Source: Cyanobacteria bacterium RUI128 (lineage in GTDB: Bacteria; Cyanobacteriota; Vampirovibrionia; Gastranaerophilales; Gastranaerophilaceae). From it: a stretch of 54,839 bases of DNA. The notes beneath the pieces were generated by a model, which was not told the origin of the DNA, ran no database searches, and saw nothing but the letters and a program-made list of their open reading frames with translations. The translations under genes were made by a program, and so were the position numbers. The stretch's first letter is position 1. Each line of letters opens with the position of its first letter. Shown here piece by piece: positions 9,467 to 18,359 of the stretch. The stretch is from positions 1-54,839 of the forward strand of contig JAILHQ010000027.1 in NCBI GenBank assembly GCA_024695725.1. Reading direction: 5' to 3'.

Positions 9467-9907
9467 ATGAAAAGTTTAAGATTATTTTTTGTCATGTGCT
9501 GCATTCTGATGTTTGCCCAAATCGGGTTTGCATCAGATAAAATAGGGGTTGTGGATATTCAGGTGCTCGTGTCAAAATCACATGCCGTAAATGAACTGAA
9601 ACAAGAGCATAACGCACAACTTCAGTCACTCGACTCAATAATAACCGAAGCACAAAATGCTATCGCTCTGGAAAATGATCCACAAAAGATTATTGAATTA
9701 CAGGATAAGTATAACGCTGAGTTTAACAAACAAAAAGAACTTATCGATAACCGATACAAAGCCGGACTGTCCACCCTGGAGGAAAATCTGAAACATGATA
9801 TAACAGAGAGTGCAAAAAGACACAATTATGATATTGTTATTGCAAAAAATGTCGTGTTCCTCGGTGGAGACGATATTACTGATATAGTTGCAAAAGATAT
9901 AAGGTAA
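9467..9907 (+). CDS. OmpH/Skp-family periplasmic chaperone-like protein
   Basis: The 146-residue protein has a signal peptide (cleavage near GFA-SD). It then has the OmpH/Skp signature start KIGVVDIQVLVSKS, a long coiled-coil middle (about 45-115) and a C-terminal beta segment (YDIVIAKNVVFLGGDDITD). Skp-type proteins hold unfolded outer-membrane proteins in the periplasm, so this supports a diderm cell and suits a neighbour that makes an outer-membrane-bound adhesin. GGAG precedes the ATG. The gene is followed by one GGGGTAAAT core and an AT tandem repeat. Confidence 0.88.
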   Translation: MKSLRLFFVMCCILMFAQIGFASDKIGVVDIQVLVSKSHAVNELKQEHNAQLQSLDSIITEAQNAIALENDPQKIIELQDKYNAEFNKQKELIDNRYKAGLSTLEENLKHDITESAKRHNYDIVIAKNVVFLGGDDITDIVAKDIR

Positions 9908-9952
9908 ATTATAGTTTAGCGGGGGTAAATATATTTATATTTATATTTATAT
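9905..9952 (+). repeat. MITE-end-like sequence, GGGGTAAAT core and TTTATA tandem
   Basis: AAATTATAGTTT (9906-9917) is identical to the terminal inverted repeat of the element at 35041. It is followed by GGGGGTAAATA (9921-9931) and about three TTTATA hexamers (9934-9952) that run into the maf -10 hexamer. Confidence 0.7.
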
Positions 9953-9958
9953 TAAAAT
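9953..9958 (+). promoter_or_regulatory. -10 hexamer of a leaderless maf transcript
   Basis: TAAAAT ends six bases before the maf ATG, which would place the start of transcription on the A of ATG. No Shine-Dalgarno sequence is present. Confidence 0.55.
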
Positions 9959-9964
9959 ATAAAT

Positions 9965-10522
9965 ATGAAGAGAATCATATTAGCATCGGGCTCACCGAGA
10001 AGAAGAGAACTTTTAAAAAACGCAGGACTGAAATTTGAAATACATCCGTCTGGCTATGAAGAAACGCTTGACAGTGATATCTTTACCCCTGAAAAAATAG
10101 AAAACCTTGCGTATAACAAGGCTCTCGATGTTGCAAAAGAATATAGCGAAGGAATTATAATCGGTGCTGATACTGTTGTCGTACTGAACAACAAAATTCT
10201 TACAAAACCGCACGACAGAACAGATGCATATATCATGCTCAAAAATCTGAGCGGAGTACCCCACACTGTTGTTACAGGCATCTGTGTTATTAATAAATAC
10301 ACAAATAAAACCAAAATAAAGGCTGTTACAACGACTGTTGAATTTGAGAGTCTGACAGATGAACAAATCAACTTCTACATTGATCATTTCAAACCGTTCG
10401 ACAAAGCCGGAGCTTACGGTATTCAGGAGATGCCGAAAGAATATATTAAAAATGTTGAAGGCAGTTTTGAAAACGTGATCGGGTTATGCACAAAAACCGT
10501 AAAAGAAATGATAGAGGATTAA
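9965..10522 (+). CDS. maf: Maf-family nucleoside triphosphate pyrophosphatase
   Basis: This 185-residue protein is of typical Maf length. It opens with the family phosphate-binding motif LASGSPRRRELL (6-17) and has the SGYEE, GADTVV and KPFDKAGAYGIQE segments. The last is characteristic of the dTTP/UTP-type subgroup (YhdE-like). Such enzymes hydrolyse non-canonical or modified NTPs, or dTTP/UTP, to the monophosphate. The start is the first ATG, which lacks a ribosome binding site and lies six bases after TAAAAT, so the mRNA is probably leaderless. proS follows 81 bp downstream with its own promoter. Confidence 0.93.
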   Translation: MKRIILASGSPRRRELLKNAGLKFEIHPSGYEETLDSDIFTPEKIENLAYNKALDVAKEYSEGIIIGADTVVVLNNKILTKPHDRTDAYIMLKNLSGVPHTVVTGICVINKYTNKTKIKAVTTTVEFESLTDEQINFYIDHFKPFDKAGAYGIQEMPKEYIKNVEGSFENVIGLCTKTVKEMIED

Positions 10523-10567
10523 TATATTAATATATAGCTCTCTTATATAATTATATAGTTTTGTTCA

Positions 10568-10576
10568 TGCTACAAT
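10568..10576 (+). promoter_or_regulatory. extended -10 promoter of proS
   Basis: TGCTACAAT matches the extended -10 form TGnTATAAT with one change. Transcription would start near 10583, leaving a leader of about 20 bases with the GGAG ribosome binding site. Confidence 0.5.
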
Positions 10577-10603
10577 ATTTACAATAAATGGAGATTAAGA
10601 AAT

Positions 10604-12337
10604 ATGAGAATGTCAAAACTGTTTGTGCAAACACTTAGAGAGTTTCCTTCCGATGCGGAAGTTGTTTCACATAAATTTTTAGTAAAAGCAGGATTTATAA
10701 GAAAACTTACAAGCGGGGTTTATAATTATTTACCCCTTATGTGGAGAGTCTTAAAAAAGATTGAAAATATCACAAGAGAAGAAATGGATAATGCCGGTGC
10801 ACAGGAGCTTCTTATGCCTTTCGTTCAACCTAAAGAACTTTGGGAAGAATCAGGCAGGTGGGAAGTGTACGGTAAAGAGCTTATGAGATTAAAAGACAGA
10901 CACAACAGAGAAATGTGCTTAGGACCTACTCACGAAGAAATTATCACTGCGGTTGCACGTGACGGGCTTAAATCATACAAACAGCTCCCTGTAAACCTGT
11001 ATCAAATTCAGTCAAAATTCAGAGATGAAGTAAGACCAAGATTCGGCTTACTCAGAGGACGCGAATTTATTATGAAGGATGCCTACAGTTTTGCAACCAC
11101 TCAGGAAGAATTAGACAAAGAATACGAAAATATGGCTCAGGCTTACAGAAACATTTTTAACCGTTGTGGTTTGCCTACGAAAATGGTTCAGTCAGACAGC
11201 GGTGCTATTGGCGGAAGCGTTAGCCATGAATTTATGGTAATTACGGACACTGACGCAGGGGAAAACGATGTATTCTATTGTGAATGTGATTATTCGGCAA
11301 ACTCTAATCACGCAGTATCAAACTTGCCTGATGCAGACACTGACGGAGGTAAATACGGTTACAATGAAAAGAAAGTTGTCGATACCCCTAATACCTTCTC
11401 TATTGAAGAATTATGCGATTTTCTGAAGATTCCGGCAACACTTATTTGTAAGTGTTTGGTATATATTGCTGACAGCAAACCTGTTCTTGCTCTTATCAGA
11501 GGGGATAAACAGGTTGAAGAAACCAAACTTATGAACGCACTGGAAGCAATCGAAATAAGAATTGCAACAGCGGAAGAAATCGAAGAACTTATGCAAAAAC
11601 AAGGTTTCAACGCAGCAAAAGGCTTCATTAGTCCTATCGGGATGAAAGATATAACAATCATTGCCGACGATACTATAAAAGAATTAAAGAATTTTGTAGT
11701 GGGTGCCAATGAACAAGATAAACACATTGTTGGTGCAAATATTAGTGACTTTAAAATTGATAAATTTACCGATATCAGACTTGTTGAAGCAGGCGAATTT
11801 TGCCCTCAATGCGGCAAGCCACTAAATGTTACAAGAGGTATTGAAGTCGGTAATATCTTCCAGTTGGGCACAAAATATTCAAAACCTATGAACGCAGTTT
11901 ATCTCGATCAAAACGGAAAAGCTCAGCCATATATAATGGGCTGTTACGGTATAGGTATTTCAAGAACGGCTGCTGCTGCAGTTGAAGCGCATCACGACGA
12001 CTGGGGTATAAAATGGCCTGTTGCTATTGCACCATATCATGCTATTGTTGTACCGGTTGCAACAAATGACGAAACACAAATGAATGTTGCAGAAAAGATA
12101 TACAATGACTTAAAAAATGCAGGCATAGAAGTTGTGCTTGATGACAGAAATGAACGTCCTGGTGTTAAGTTTAAAGATGCCGACTTAATCGGTTTCCCTT
12201 ACAGAATCACCGTCGGTAAAACTATTGTTGACGGCAAGGTTGAACTTGTTGTAAGAGAAACAGGAGAAAAAACCGAAATGACTCCTGATGAAGCCACATC
12301 TAAAGTTATTGATTATATTAAAGCAGCTTTAAGCTAA
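10604..12337 (+). CDS. proS: prolyl-tRNA synthetase, bacterial type
   Basis: This 577-residue class II synthetase charges tRNA-Pro. It is the bacterial form with an editing (INS/YbaK-like) insertion between motifs 2 and 3 (about 225-395). Visible features are GPTHEE, the motif 2 region FRDEVRPRFGLLRGREFIMKD written here as FRDE...RFGLLRGREF, and the motif 3 region GCYGIGISRT. A C-terminal anticodon-binding domain follows (IAPYHAIVVPV onward). GGAG lies before the ATG at normal spacing. A strong terminator follows. Confidence 0.97.
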   Translation: MRMSKLFVQTLREFPSDAEVVSHKFLVKAGFIRKLTSGVYNYLPLMWRVLKKIENITREEMDNAGAQELLMPFVQPKELWEESGRWEVYGKELMRLKDRHNREMCLGPTHEEIITAVARDGLKSYKQLPVNLYQIQSKFRDEVRPRFGLLRGREFIMKDAYSFATTQEELDKEYENMAQAYRNIFNRCGLPTKMVQSDSGAIGGSVSHEFMVITDTDAGENDVFYCECDYSANSNHAVSNLPDADTDGGKYGYNEKKVVDTPNTFSIEELCDFLKIPATLICKCLVYIADSKPVLALIRGDKQVEETKLMNALEAIEIRIATAEEIEELMQKQGFNAAKGFISPIGMKDITIIADDTIKELKNFVVGANEQDKHIVGANISDFKIDKFTDIRLVEAGEFCPQCGKPLNVTRGIEVGNIFQLGTKYSKPMNAVYLDQNGKAQPYIMGCYGIGISRTAAAAVEAHHDDWGIKWPVAIAPYHAIVVPVATNDETQMNVAEKIYNDLKNAGIEVVLDDRNERPGVKFKDADLIGFPYRITVGKTIVDGKVELVVRETGEKTEMTPDEATSKVIDYIKAALS

Positions 12338-12356
12338 AGTATAATAATTGTAAATA

Positions 12357-12388
12357 AAAAAAGAGAGGTGTTGACCTCTCTTTTTTTA
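12357..12388 (+). terminator. proS terminator
   Basis: AGAGAGGT, a GTTG loop and ACCTCTCT are followed by a T run. The A run on the left would also allow function on the other strand. Confidence 0.9.
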
Positions 12389-12432
12389 TTAAATATAATA
12401 CATAGGTATTGTGTAGATATTAAGGAGAAAAT

Positions 12433-12624
12433 ATGAACGTTAAAAGCATCGGTCCGCAGACAAAAAAAGTCGTTAGTGCAACAAGAGAGGCTGTTCAGCA
12501 AAGAACACACAACCCTGTAAATACCTATGAGTTCCATTTAGGTTTCGTTCCCGAACACCTGAATTCAAATAACAGACTGGCACAACAGAGTAGTGCAGAG
12601 TACTTTATAAACCAATTAATATAA
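12433..12624 (+). CDS. small hypothetical protein
   Basis: This 63-residue protein is preceded by a strong ribosome binding site (AAGGAG, 6 bases before the ATG). It is basic at the N-terminus, carries an internal aromatic patch (NTYEFHLGFVPEHL) and has no membrane segment or known motif. It stands alone after the proS terminator and converges on the next gene, 15 bp away. It resembles other short lineage-specific proteins in the window in size and in having a short hydrophobic FHLGF core. Function unknown. Confidence 0.6.
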   Translation: MNVKSIGPQTKKVVSATREAVQQRTHNPVNTYEFHLGFVPEHLNSNNRLAQQSSAEYFINQLI

Positions 12625-12639
12625 TTAATATATTTAGCC

Positions 12640-14265
12640 TTAGCCGCTAAATGTTTTAAAGCTGCCTTCGATATTTTTGGAAACAACCTTCTGGCAAGCT
12701 TCCATTTCTGTTTGGAGAGCGCTTTGTTCCGTATTTAACTGCTCAAGCTTCAGTTGAAGTTGTCTGTCCTGAGCCTGAATAACTTCTGTTTTTGCGTTGA
12801 TATCAGCAATCTGTTTATCGTACTGATCTTTTTCATAGTAATACTTATTCATTGCATCGTCGTACGCTTCATCATCCTTGATGGTTTCCACATTCAGTGT
12901 ATAAACAACAGAATCATCTTCAAATTTAACCGTAGAAAATCTACCCTGCCCATCTGTTTCCATTAAAGCTTTTTTAACTTCACTTACCTTTGTTTCAATA
13001 TACAAAGCATTATAGTAAGATAATTTATCCTGCTGACTGTCAATACCGTTATTTGCAACAGACTGTTCACTGTATGCACTTAACAAGCTTGAGTTCAAAT
13101 CATCAACAGTTGTGTAATAGGTTTGACCTGCCATCTGGAACTGATACAATGTACCATTTATATATTCACCGTTATCATCAAAACAAGCCTTCAAACGATC
13201 ATAACTTAATTTATCACCGTTTTCTCCGCCCATATCACGAAGCAACTGCTTAATAACAGCATCAATTGTAATATCTGTTTCATAATCGTCCGCAGTGATT
13301 TGTTTCAGTTCACAGTTTCCGACAGAGGTGTAATCACCAAAGATTGGGTTATTTGTTGCAGATGAAACAGTCAAGGTATTCAACGATGTATCATCAACTT
13401 TTATCGCATTCAGCTTCGCTTTTGAAACGTAGTGCTGACCGTCTGTATAATAAGTCGTTGTGTCTTGTTTTCTTACGGTTATAGATCCGTTTTTAGTCGC
13501 AGTAACCAAATCAACATCATCCTTGCAGATATATTGATTGCCGGAACTTTTATAGTAACTTTTGGACTTGTCATACAACGCACCATATGTCTGCTTTAAT
13601 TTTGTAACTTCATCAGCATTATTCATATTAACAGCATCATAGGTTGTTCCGCTGTACGTAATCTTATCGGTCGTCTCATTATAAGCAAACTTTGTATAGT
13701 CTGTTTCTGTTGCAGCAATTCTGTCAGTTTTATACATAAAATCTAACTGCTCTGTAACATCTCTGTTAGTGTTTTGATCAGACGGTTTGTAAATAGACGT
13801 AACTTCCTGGTTCAAAGCATTTGTCATTACAAGTGTATAAGTATCTCTGTCAGGATTATAAGCAATAGTTTTAACAGTATAATTCGTAGTCGCCAAATCA
13901 CTGAACTGATTTGTTTTTGTAGCCTGAACCTGAGGATCGCTCAGATACTTACGCTGACCGGTATAAACGTTTTCATAGTGGTAACTTGAAACAATGTAGT
14001 TAAACTCTTCGTTTGGAGTACCTATCTGATAGAAGTTATCAATTACAGATGTATAATTACCATCACTCCAAGAGTATTGCAACTTAGTAAAGTCTGTCGT
14101 TGAAGGCGGAGTCGGAACAGACATCGTAAGCATCTGATTGAACAAATCAGCACTCTGATTTGATAAATTAAGCCTTTGATGGTTAATTTGCTGACCTTCG
14201 TATTCTACATTTGTCTTTCTTGCAGACAGTGATAAATATCTCGCCTGCGATGCTGCTAAACCCAT
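12640..14265 (-). CDS. MGL-SQAR family protein: conserved helical ends, variable middle
   Basis: This 541-residue protein matches no family I can name. Its N-terminus (MGLAASQARYLSLSAR, then EYEGQQ and RLNLSNQS) and its C-terminus (a coiled coil of about 60 residues ending VVSKNIEGSFKTFSG) match those of the 581-residue protein at 47506-49251 without gaps at the C-terminal end. The middle (about 50-440) is Thr/Tyr/Asp/Asn-rich, probably beta-rich, and not shared. There is no Sec signal peptide. Helical N- and C-terminal ends around a variable centre are the layout of flagellar or type III axial proteins, so export by that route is a hypothesis. AGAGGG precedes the ATG. Confidence 0.7.
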   Translation of the reverse strand: MGLAASQARYLSLSARKTNVEYEGQQINHQRLNLSNQSADLFNQMLTMSVPTPPSTTDFTKLQYSWSDGNYTSVIDNFYQIGTPNEEFNYIVSSYHYENVYTGQRKYLSDPQVQATKTNQFSDLATTNYTVKTIAYNPDRDTYTLVMTNALNQEVTSIYKPSDQNTNRDVTEQLDFMYKTDRIAATETDYTKFAYNETTDKITYSGTTYDAVNMNNADEVTKLKQTYGALYDKSKSYYKSSGNQYICKDDVDLVTATKNGSITVRKQDTTTYYTDGQHYVSKAKLNAIKVDDTSLNTLTVSSATNNPIFGDYTSVGNCELKQITADDYETDITIDAVIKQLLRDMGGENGDKLSYDRLKACFDDNGEYINGTLYQFQMAGQTYYTTVDDLNSSLLSAYSEQSVANNGIDSQQDKLSYYNALYIETKVSEVKKALMETDGQGRFSTVKFEDDSVVYTLNVETIKDDEAYDDAMNKYYYEKDQYDKQIADINAKTEVIQAQDRQLQLKLEQLNTEQSALQTEMEACQKVVSKNIEGSFKTFSG

Positions 14266-14437
14266 AGTTTGCCCTCTGATTTTGTACTTTTGTATGTCTT
14301 TTTAATGATTTTTAGCGAAAAGTCAATGGTTATAACTTCCCAATATACATGCTACAGGCTGTTTTCAGGTAATTCAATACCCGGGGGTTAAATATCATTC
14401 AGATGAAGTATAAATTTAATATAAACGAACTAAAAAA

Positions 14438-14464
14438 GACGGACTCAAAAGAGTCCGTCATCTT
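14438..14464 (-). terminator. terminator of the phosphorylase gene
   Basis: A 9-bp stem (GACGGACTC and its complement) with a TTTT loop is followed by TTTTTT on the minus strand. Confidence 0.9.
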
Positions 14465-14482
14465 ATATTTATTTGTTCCTGA

Positions 14483-16174
14483 CTATTTTATGTTTGAATA
14501 AGTCCAGGCATCAAATGTAGGTGTTTCAGAAATGTTCATTTCCTTCTTAGTTTCACCTGTTGTCGAATCATCGTGAGCGATTGGTTTGTACAATCTGTTA
14601 TAGTATTCTACAACCATTCTGTCTGAATTGAAGTAAGCATCAGCTGTTCTGATAGCCTGTCTCATCATTCTTGCCCATTCTTCCTTATTATTATAATAAG
14701 TAGGAATAGCTCTGTTTTCGATGATATCCATTATACATTCGTGATCTTTCCAGTGTCTTTCTTCCCAAGGCATTTCATCATCTAAACCTTCGTATTCAAC
14801 AGTGTAACCGTTGATTCCATCGAATGTACCTTCTACAGTCCAACCGTCAAAGATTGACAAGTGAAGAGCACCGTTAGCGTTAGCTGACATGCCTGAAGTA
14901 CCTGAAGCTTCGAAAGGTCTTAAAGGTGTGTTCAACCAAATATCAGAACCTTTCTTAAGCATTGCTGATAATTGAAGCTCATAACCAGGAAGAACAACAA
15001 CATTCTTCAATGAGTGAGAACGATTCAACAATTTGTTGAACATTTCCTTACCCATAACATCATCCGGATGGAATTTACCAGCAAAGATGATTTGAATCTT
15101 ATCTTCATCAAGCAACTTGTTAATTCTGTCTTTATCCATAAGAATCAACCAAGCACGTTTGTAATCGGCAAATCTTCTTGCCCAGGTAATTGTTAATACA
15201 TCAGGGTTGAATCTCTTACCTGCAACGTTAGCAATATACTTGAACAATTCTTTTTTCATTTCGTGCTTAGTGGCAAGCAATTTTTCTGAAGAATCATCAC
15301 CAGTAATTCTCTTATCCTGCCAGTAGTGGAGGTTAACAGCGTTCGTGATAGCTCTGATAGGGCATCTTCCGTCAACCCATTCCCACATCTTGTTAGCAAC
15401 AAGACCGTGCAATTGTGATACTGCGTTTGCGATTCTAGACATTCTCAAAGCTGCAACTGTTAATGAGAAGTTTTCGCCACCGAGTTCGATAGCCTTTTCT
15501 CTTGAACAGCCTGAGAAGAAGCCACCCTGCATCAATGTATCAACCCAGTGAACTTCGTTACCTGCAGCAACAGGTGTGTGAGTTGTGAATACAGTTCTCT
15601 TCTTAACTTCTTTCAAATCGCCGTTGTATTGTCTCAATAATTCAAATGCAGCCGGCAATGCGTGACCTTCGTTCATGTGAACAACTTCAAAGTTGTAACC
15701 AACTTTCTGAAGAACTCTGATACCAGCGATACCCAAGATGGTTTCCTGAGCAATTCTGATTCTTTCGTCACCATCATAAAGTCTGTGAGAAATTCTCTTT
15801 GCCCATTCACTATTACCGTCAATATCAGTAGTTAACAAGTATACCGGGCAAGCACCGAACAATTCTGGTTCTACTCTGTATGCTTTAACTTTTACTTTTT
15901 CGCCAAAAGTTTCTACTTCAACAGTTACATCAATATCAGTCAAGAAATCGTAGTACTTTCTGATATAAGCGACTTCGACATTGCCTGAATGATCAATTCG
16001 TTGATCGTAGTAACCGTATGACCATAACATTGTTACACCTACCATAGGCATTTGAAGATATCCTGCAGATAACATATGAGAACCTGCAAGGAAACCTAAA
16101 CCGCCTGAATAAGTATTCAGTGACTGATCTAATGCAATTTCCATTGAGAAATATGCTACATTTGGTAATGACAT
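14483..16174 (-). CDS. alpha-glucan phosphorylase-like enzyme (GT35, short form), PLP lysine replaced
   Basis: This 563-residue protein belongs to the short alpha-glucan/maltodextrin phosphorylase group. It has AYFSMEIALDQSLNTYSGGLGFLAG at the N-terminus (quoted in part: YFSMEIALDQSL, YSGGLG), TVFTTHTPVAAGNE, the ITWARRFADYKR segment and LNTPLRPFEASGTSGM. It should use phosphate to release glucose-1-phosphate from storage glucan. In phosphorylases the PLP-binding lysine directly follows this GxxM; here the residue is Ser430 (GTSGMSANANGAL), so cofactor attachment is in doubt. The start at 16174 is supported by AAAGGA. An upstream in-frame ATG at 16255 lacks one. Confidence 0.82.
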   Translation of the reverse strand: MSLPNVAYFSMEIALDQSLNTYSGGLGFLAGSHMLSAGYLQMPMVGVTMLWSYGYYDQRIDHSGNVEVAYIRKYYDFLTDIDVTVEVETFGEKVKVKAYRVEPELFGACPVYLLTTDIDGNSEWAKRISHRLYDGDERIRIAQETILGIAGIRVLQKVGYNFEVVHMNEGHALPAAFELLRQYNGDLKEVKKRTVFTTHTPVAAGNEVHWVDTLMQGGFFSGCSREKAIELGGENFSLTVAALRMSRIANAVSQLHGLVANKMWEWVDGRCPIRAITNAVNLHYWQDKRITGDDSSEKLLATKHEMKKELFKYIANVAGKRFNPDVLTITWARRFADYKRAWLILMDKDRINKLLDEDKIQIIFAGKFHPDDVMGKEMFNKLLNRSHSLKNVVVLPGYELQLSAMLKKGSDIWLNTPLRPFEASGTSGMSANANGALHLSIFDGWTVEGTFDGINGYTVEYEGLDDEMPWEERHWKDHECIMDIIENRAIPTYYNNKEEWARMMRQAIRTADAYFNSDRMVVEYYNRLYKPIAHDDSTTGETKKEMNISETPTFDAWTYSNIK

Positions 16175-16475
16175 AATTTTATTTCCTTTTCTTAATAATA
16201 ATACTTTTGAGCTATAAAGATAGCGCATTTTATACTTATACCAATAACATAGCATAAATTCAATATTTTTCTTGAAATTTTACACAAAAAACCAGTATAA
16301 TCCCTGAAATCTAGGGTATTGACAGTGTTTTTAAGTTGTGAAGATTTGTTACAAAAAATAATACTTTAGAGCTAGTTTGCACGAATTAGTCAAACTGTGT
16401 AGAATAGGTTACGCAAAAAACAGAAAAAGACCGAAAATTTCTTCCGGTCTTTTTTCGTTTGTATATAAATTTTAT
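16175..16475. other. intergenic region upstream of the phosphorylase gene
   Basis: This stretch of about 300 bp has no gene that I can support. It should contain the phosphorylase promoter on the minus strand (a GATTATACT extended -10-like element near 16295-16303) and, at its right end, the terminator of the next gene. Confidence 0.4.
16425..16454 (-). terminator. terminator of the 135-residue protein gene
   Basis: AAAAGACCG and CGGTCTTTT form a stem, with T runs on both strands. Confidence 0.85.
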
Positions 16476-16883
16476 TTATTCTTCATCTGACTTATCTGAT
16501 GCTAACTCTTCATCATCTTCTTCGTCTTCTTCATTCTTTTTGATTTCTTCAACAACCATCTTTGCCATTTCAACAGCTATTGCGTGTCTTGTTTCGGCAG
16601 GACAGTTCTGAAGCATACTTATTGCAGTTCTGACTGTTTCATCGATATCGTACCAACGATTACGTTTCTGGGTAGCCAAATCAACCTCGGTTGCATTGAT
16701 AATTTCGGACACTTCTTCGTATTTTGAGTCTTCAATGTTGTGCTCTGTAATAATCTTAATCAGATTGAGCGCAATCTTAATCTGGGTATCATCCCCCGAT
16801 TCTTCCAAAGTCTGCATTGCAGATGACAAAACAGGGTCTTGATCGTACCAGCGTCTTGCATTTGTTGTAAATTCTTCTTTCAT
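16476..16883 (-). CDS. hypothetical protein with duplicated RWYD module and acidic tail
   Basis: The 135-residue protein contains two copies of a helical module: RRWYDQDPVLSSAMQTLE (about 10-27) and NRWYDIDETVRTAISMLQ (about 75-92). Each is followed by a helix with a run of Ala, Ile and Met. The last 25 residues are almost all Glu, Asp and Lys. No known domain is recognised. The acidic tail suggests a soluble interaction protein. The gene is monocistronic, with its own terminator and an AGGGA ribosome binding site. Confidence 0.65.
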   Translation of the reverse strand: MKEEFTTNARRWYDQDPVLSSAMQTLEESGDDTQIKIALNLIKIITEHNIEDSKYEEVSEIINATEVDLATQKRNRWYDIDETVRTAISMLQNCPAETRHAIAVEMAKMVVEEIKKNEEDEEDDEELASDKSDEE

Positions 16884-17049
16884 TTATCCCTCCATAAACA
16901 CAGGGCTACTCTCCGTACGTCAATTATACAATAGGTCTTTCTTTTTGTAAATAATTTTTATCTTATAATTTTGTTGCAAATTTGTTATATCTTAAGTCTT
17001 GTTTTATAATTGTGAGTGCGAATAGAGATTACATAAGAGGGAACAAATT

Positions 17050-18063
17050 ATGCTGATAATTATGAGAGAGAATGTGAGTCAGGATTGTATCGACAGAGTT
17101 GTGCAATTCATTGAGTCACGCGGGTTTCAGTCCCATGTATCAAAAGGTGAACTTCATACGGTCATCGGTGCTGTCGGTTCAAAGGTAATCGACCCGAGAA
17201 ATATCGAACTTCTTGACGGGGTGCAGGAGGTTATCAAGATTTCTTCCGGTTACAAACTTACCAGCAGAATCTTTAAACCTGAAGATACGGTTATTGAAGT
17301 TAACGGCATTAAATTCGGCGGAGGAAACGTCGGATTGATTGCAGGGCCTTGTACTATTGAAAGTTATGAACAGTTAGACAAAACCGCAGAACAGCTTAAA
17401 AAATCCAATGTAAGAATAATGAGAGGGGGCGCCTTCAAACCCAGAACATCACCTTATGCCTTCCAGGGCTTAGGCGAAGAAGGACTTAAAATGTTCAGAA
17501 GTGTTGCCGATAACCATGGCATGGCAATCACGTCAGAGATCATGGAAAGTTCTCAGCTCGATATGTTTGAAAAATATGTAGATATCTTCCAAATAGGTGC
17601 AAGAAACATGCAAAACTATAACCTTCTGAAGGATATGGGGAAAGCAACAAAACCTATCATCCTGAAAAGGGGCTTGTCTGCAACTTTTGAAGAATGGCTT
17701 CTTTCTGCGGAATACATTGTTTCCAGCGGAAACCCGAATGTAATTTTATGCGAAAGAGGCATCAGAACGTTTGAAAAATATACAAGAAACACTCTTGATT
17801 TATCCGCTATTCCTGTTGTTAAGAAGTTAAGCCACCTTCCGATTATAACAGACCCGAGCCACGGCACCGGGCTTCGTGACAAGGTTGCGCCTATGTCAAG
17901 GGCAAGTGTTGCTGCAGGCTGCGACGGTCTGCTTATCGAAGTACACTACGATGCGGATAATGCTATCTGTGACGGAGCTCAGTCGCTATATCCTGATGAA
18001 TACAATCAGCTTTACAACGATCTAAAACAAATAGCACCGGTAGTACACAAGGTTATTTTCTAA
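17050..18063 (+). CDS. aroF: 3-deoxy-7-phosphoheptulonate (DAHP) synthase, type I-beta with N-terminal regulatory domain
   Basis: The 337-residue protein joins an N-terminal ferredoxin/ACT-like domain (about 1-70; MLIIMRENVSQDCIDRVV) to a DAHP/KDO8P synthase barrel. The barrel has GLIAGPCTIES, RGGAFKPRTSPYAFQGLG, LKRGLSAT, LCERGIRTFE and DPSHGTG. This is the Thermotoga-type architecture, in which the N-terminal domain gives feedback inhibition by aromatic amino acids. The enzyme makes DAHP from PEP and erythrose-4-phosphate, the first step of the shikimate pathway. The related barrel enzyme KdsA is at 33100-33921, so the two functions are split between separate genes. Confidence 0.95.
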   Translation: MLIIMRENVSQDCIDRVVQFIESRGFQSHVSKGELHTVIGAVGSKVIDPRNIELLDGVQEVIKISSGYKLTSRIFKPEDTVIEVNGIKFGGGNVGLIAGPCTIESYEQLDKTAEQLKKSNVRIMRGGAFKPRTSPYAFQGLGEEGLKMFRSVADNHGMAITSEIMESSQLDMFEKYVDIFQIGARNMQNYNLLKDMGKATKPIILKRGLSATFEEWLLSAEYIVSSGNPNVILCERGIRTFEKYTRNTLDLSAIPVVKKLSHLPIITDPSHGTGLRDKVAPMSRASVAAGCDGLLIEVHYDADNAICDGAQSLYPDEYNQLYNDLKQIAPVVHKVIF

Positions 18064-18068
18064 ATTTA

Positions 18069-18094
18069 AAAGGCTCTTTATTAAGAGCCTTTGT
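18069..18094 (+). terminator. aroF terminator
   Basis: AAAGGCTCTT and AAGAGCCTTT pair around a short loop just after the stop codon. The T run is short, so strength is uncertain. Confidence 0.75.
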
Positions 18095-18122
18095 TATATT
18101 ATCTAATTTCTCTAATTTTTGA

Positions 18123-18359
18123 TTAAGCATACAGATCAAGTCGGTGTTTGCCATCTTCGCCCGTACCCTCGACAAAGCCATGAACACCGTTACTTGCTAT
18201 TCCTGCTGCTTTTCCGTTGCCATGTCTTTCTGAGTAACCGGCACCGGAAACAGCCTCTTCACCGCCGGTAAAAGCAACTTTTGACGGAGCGAAAGGATTT
18301 GCGCCGCCTACCTTGAAAAGGCCATATTCATTGCTTACTTTTGGATCTATTGAGACCAT
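18123..18359 (-). CDS. small Gly-rich hypothetical protein
   Basis: The 78-residue protein is preceded by AAGGA at normal spacing. It is rich in Gly, Ala and Ser with no membrane helix. The segment ANPFAPSKVAFTGGEE has the short Phe-Gly motif seen near the N-terminus of other small proteins here. The C-terminal half (GAGYSERHGNGKAAGI, GVHGFVEG) looks largely disordered. It converges with aroF and has no recognised function. Confidence 0.6.
   Translation of the reverse strand: MVSIDPKVSNEYGLFKVGGANPFAPSKVAFTGGEEAVSGAGYSERHGNGKAAGIASNGVHGFVEGTGEDGKHRLDLYA

Noticed and set aside
16319..16350. TTGACA-based plus-strand promoter in the spacer after the phosphorylase gene start
   Set aside because: A perfect -35 hexamer is present, but no -10 lies at a usable distance and no plus-strand gene follows.
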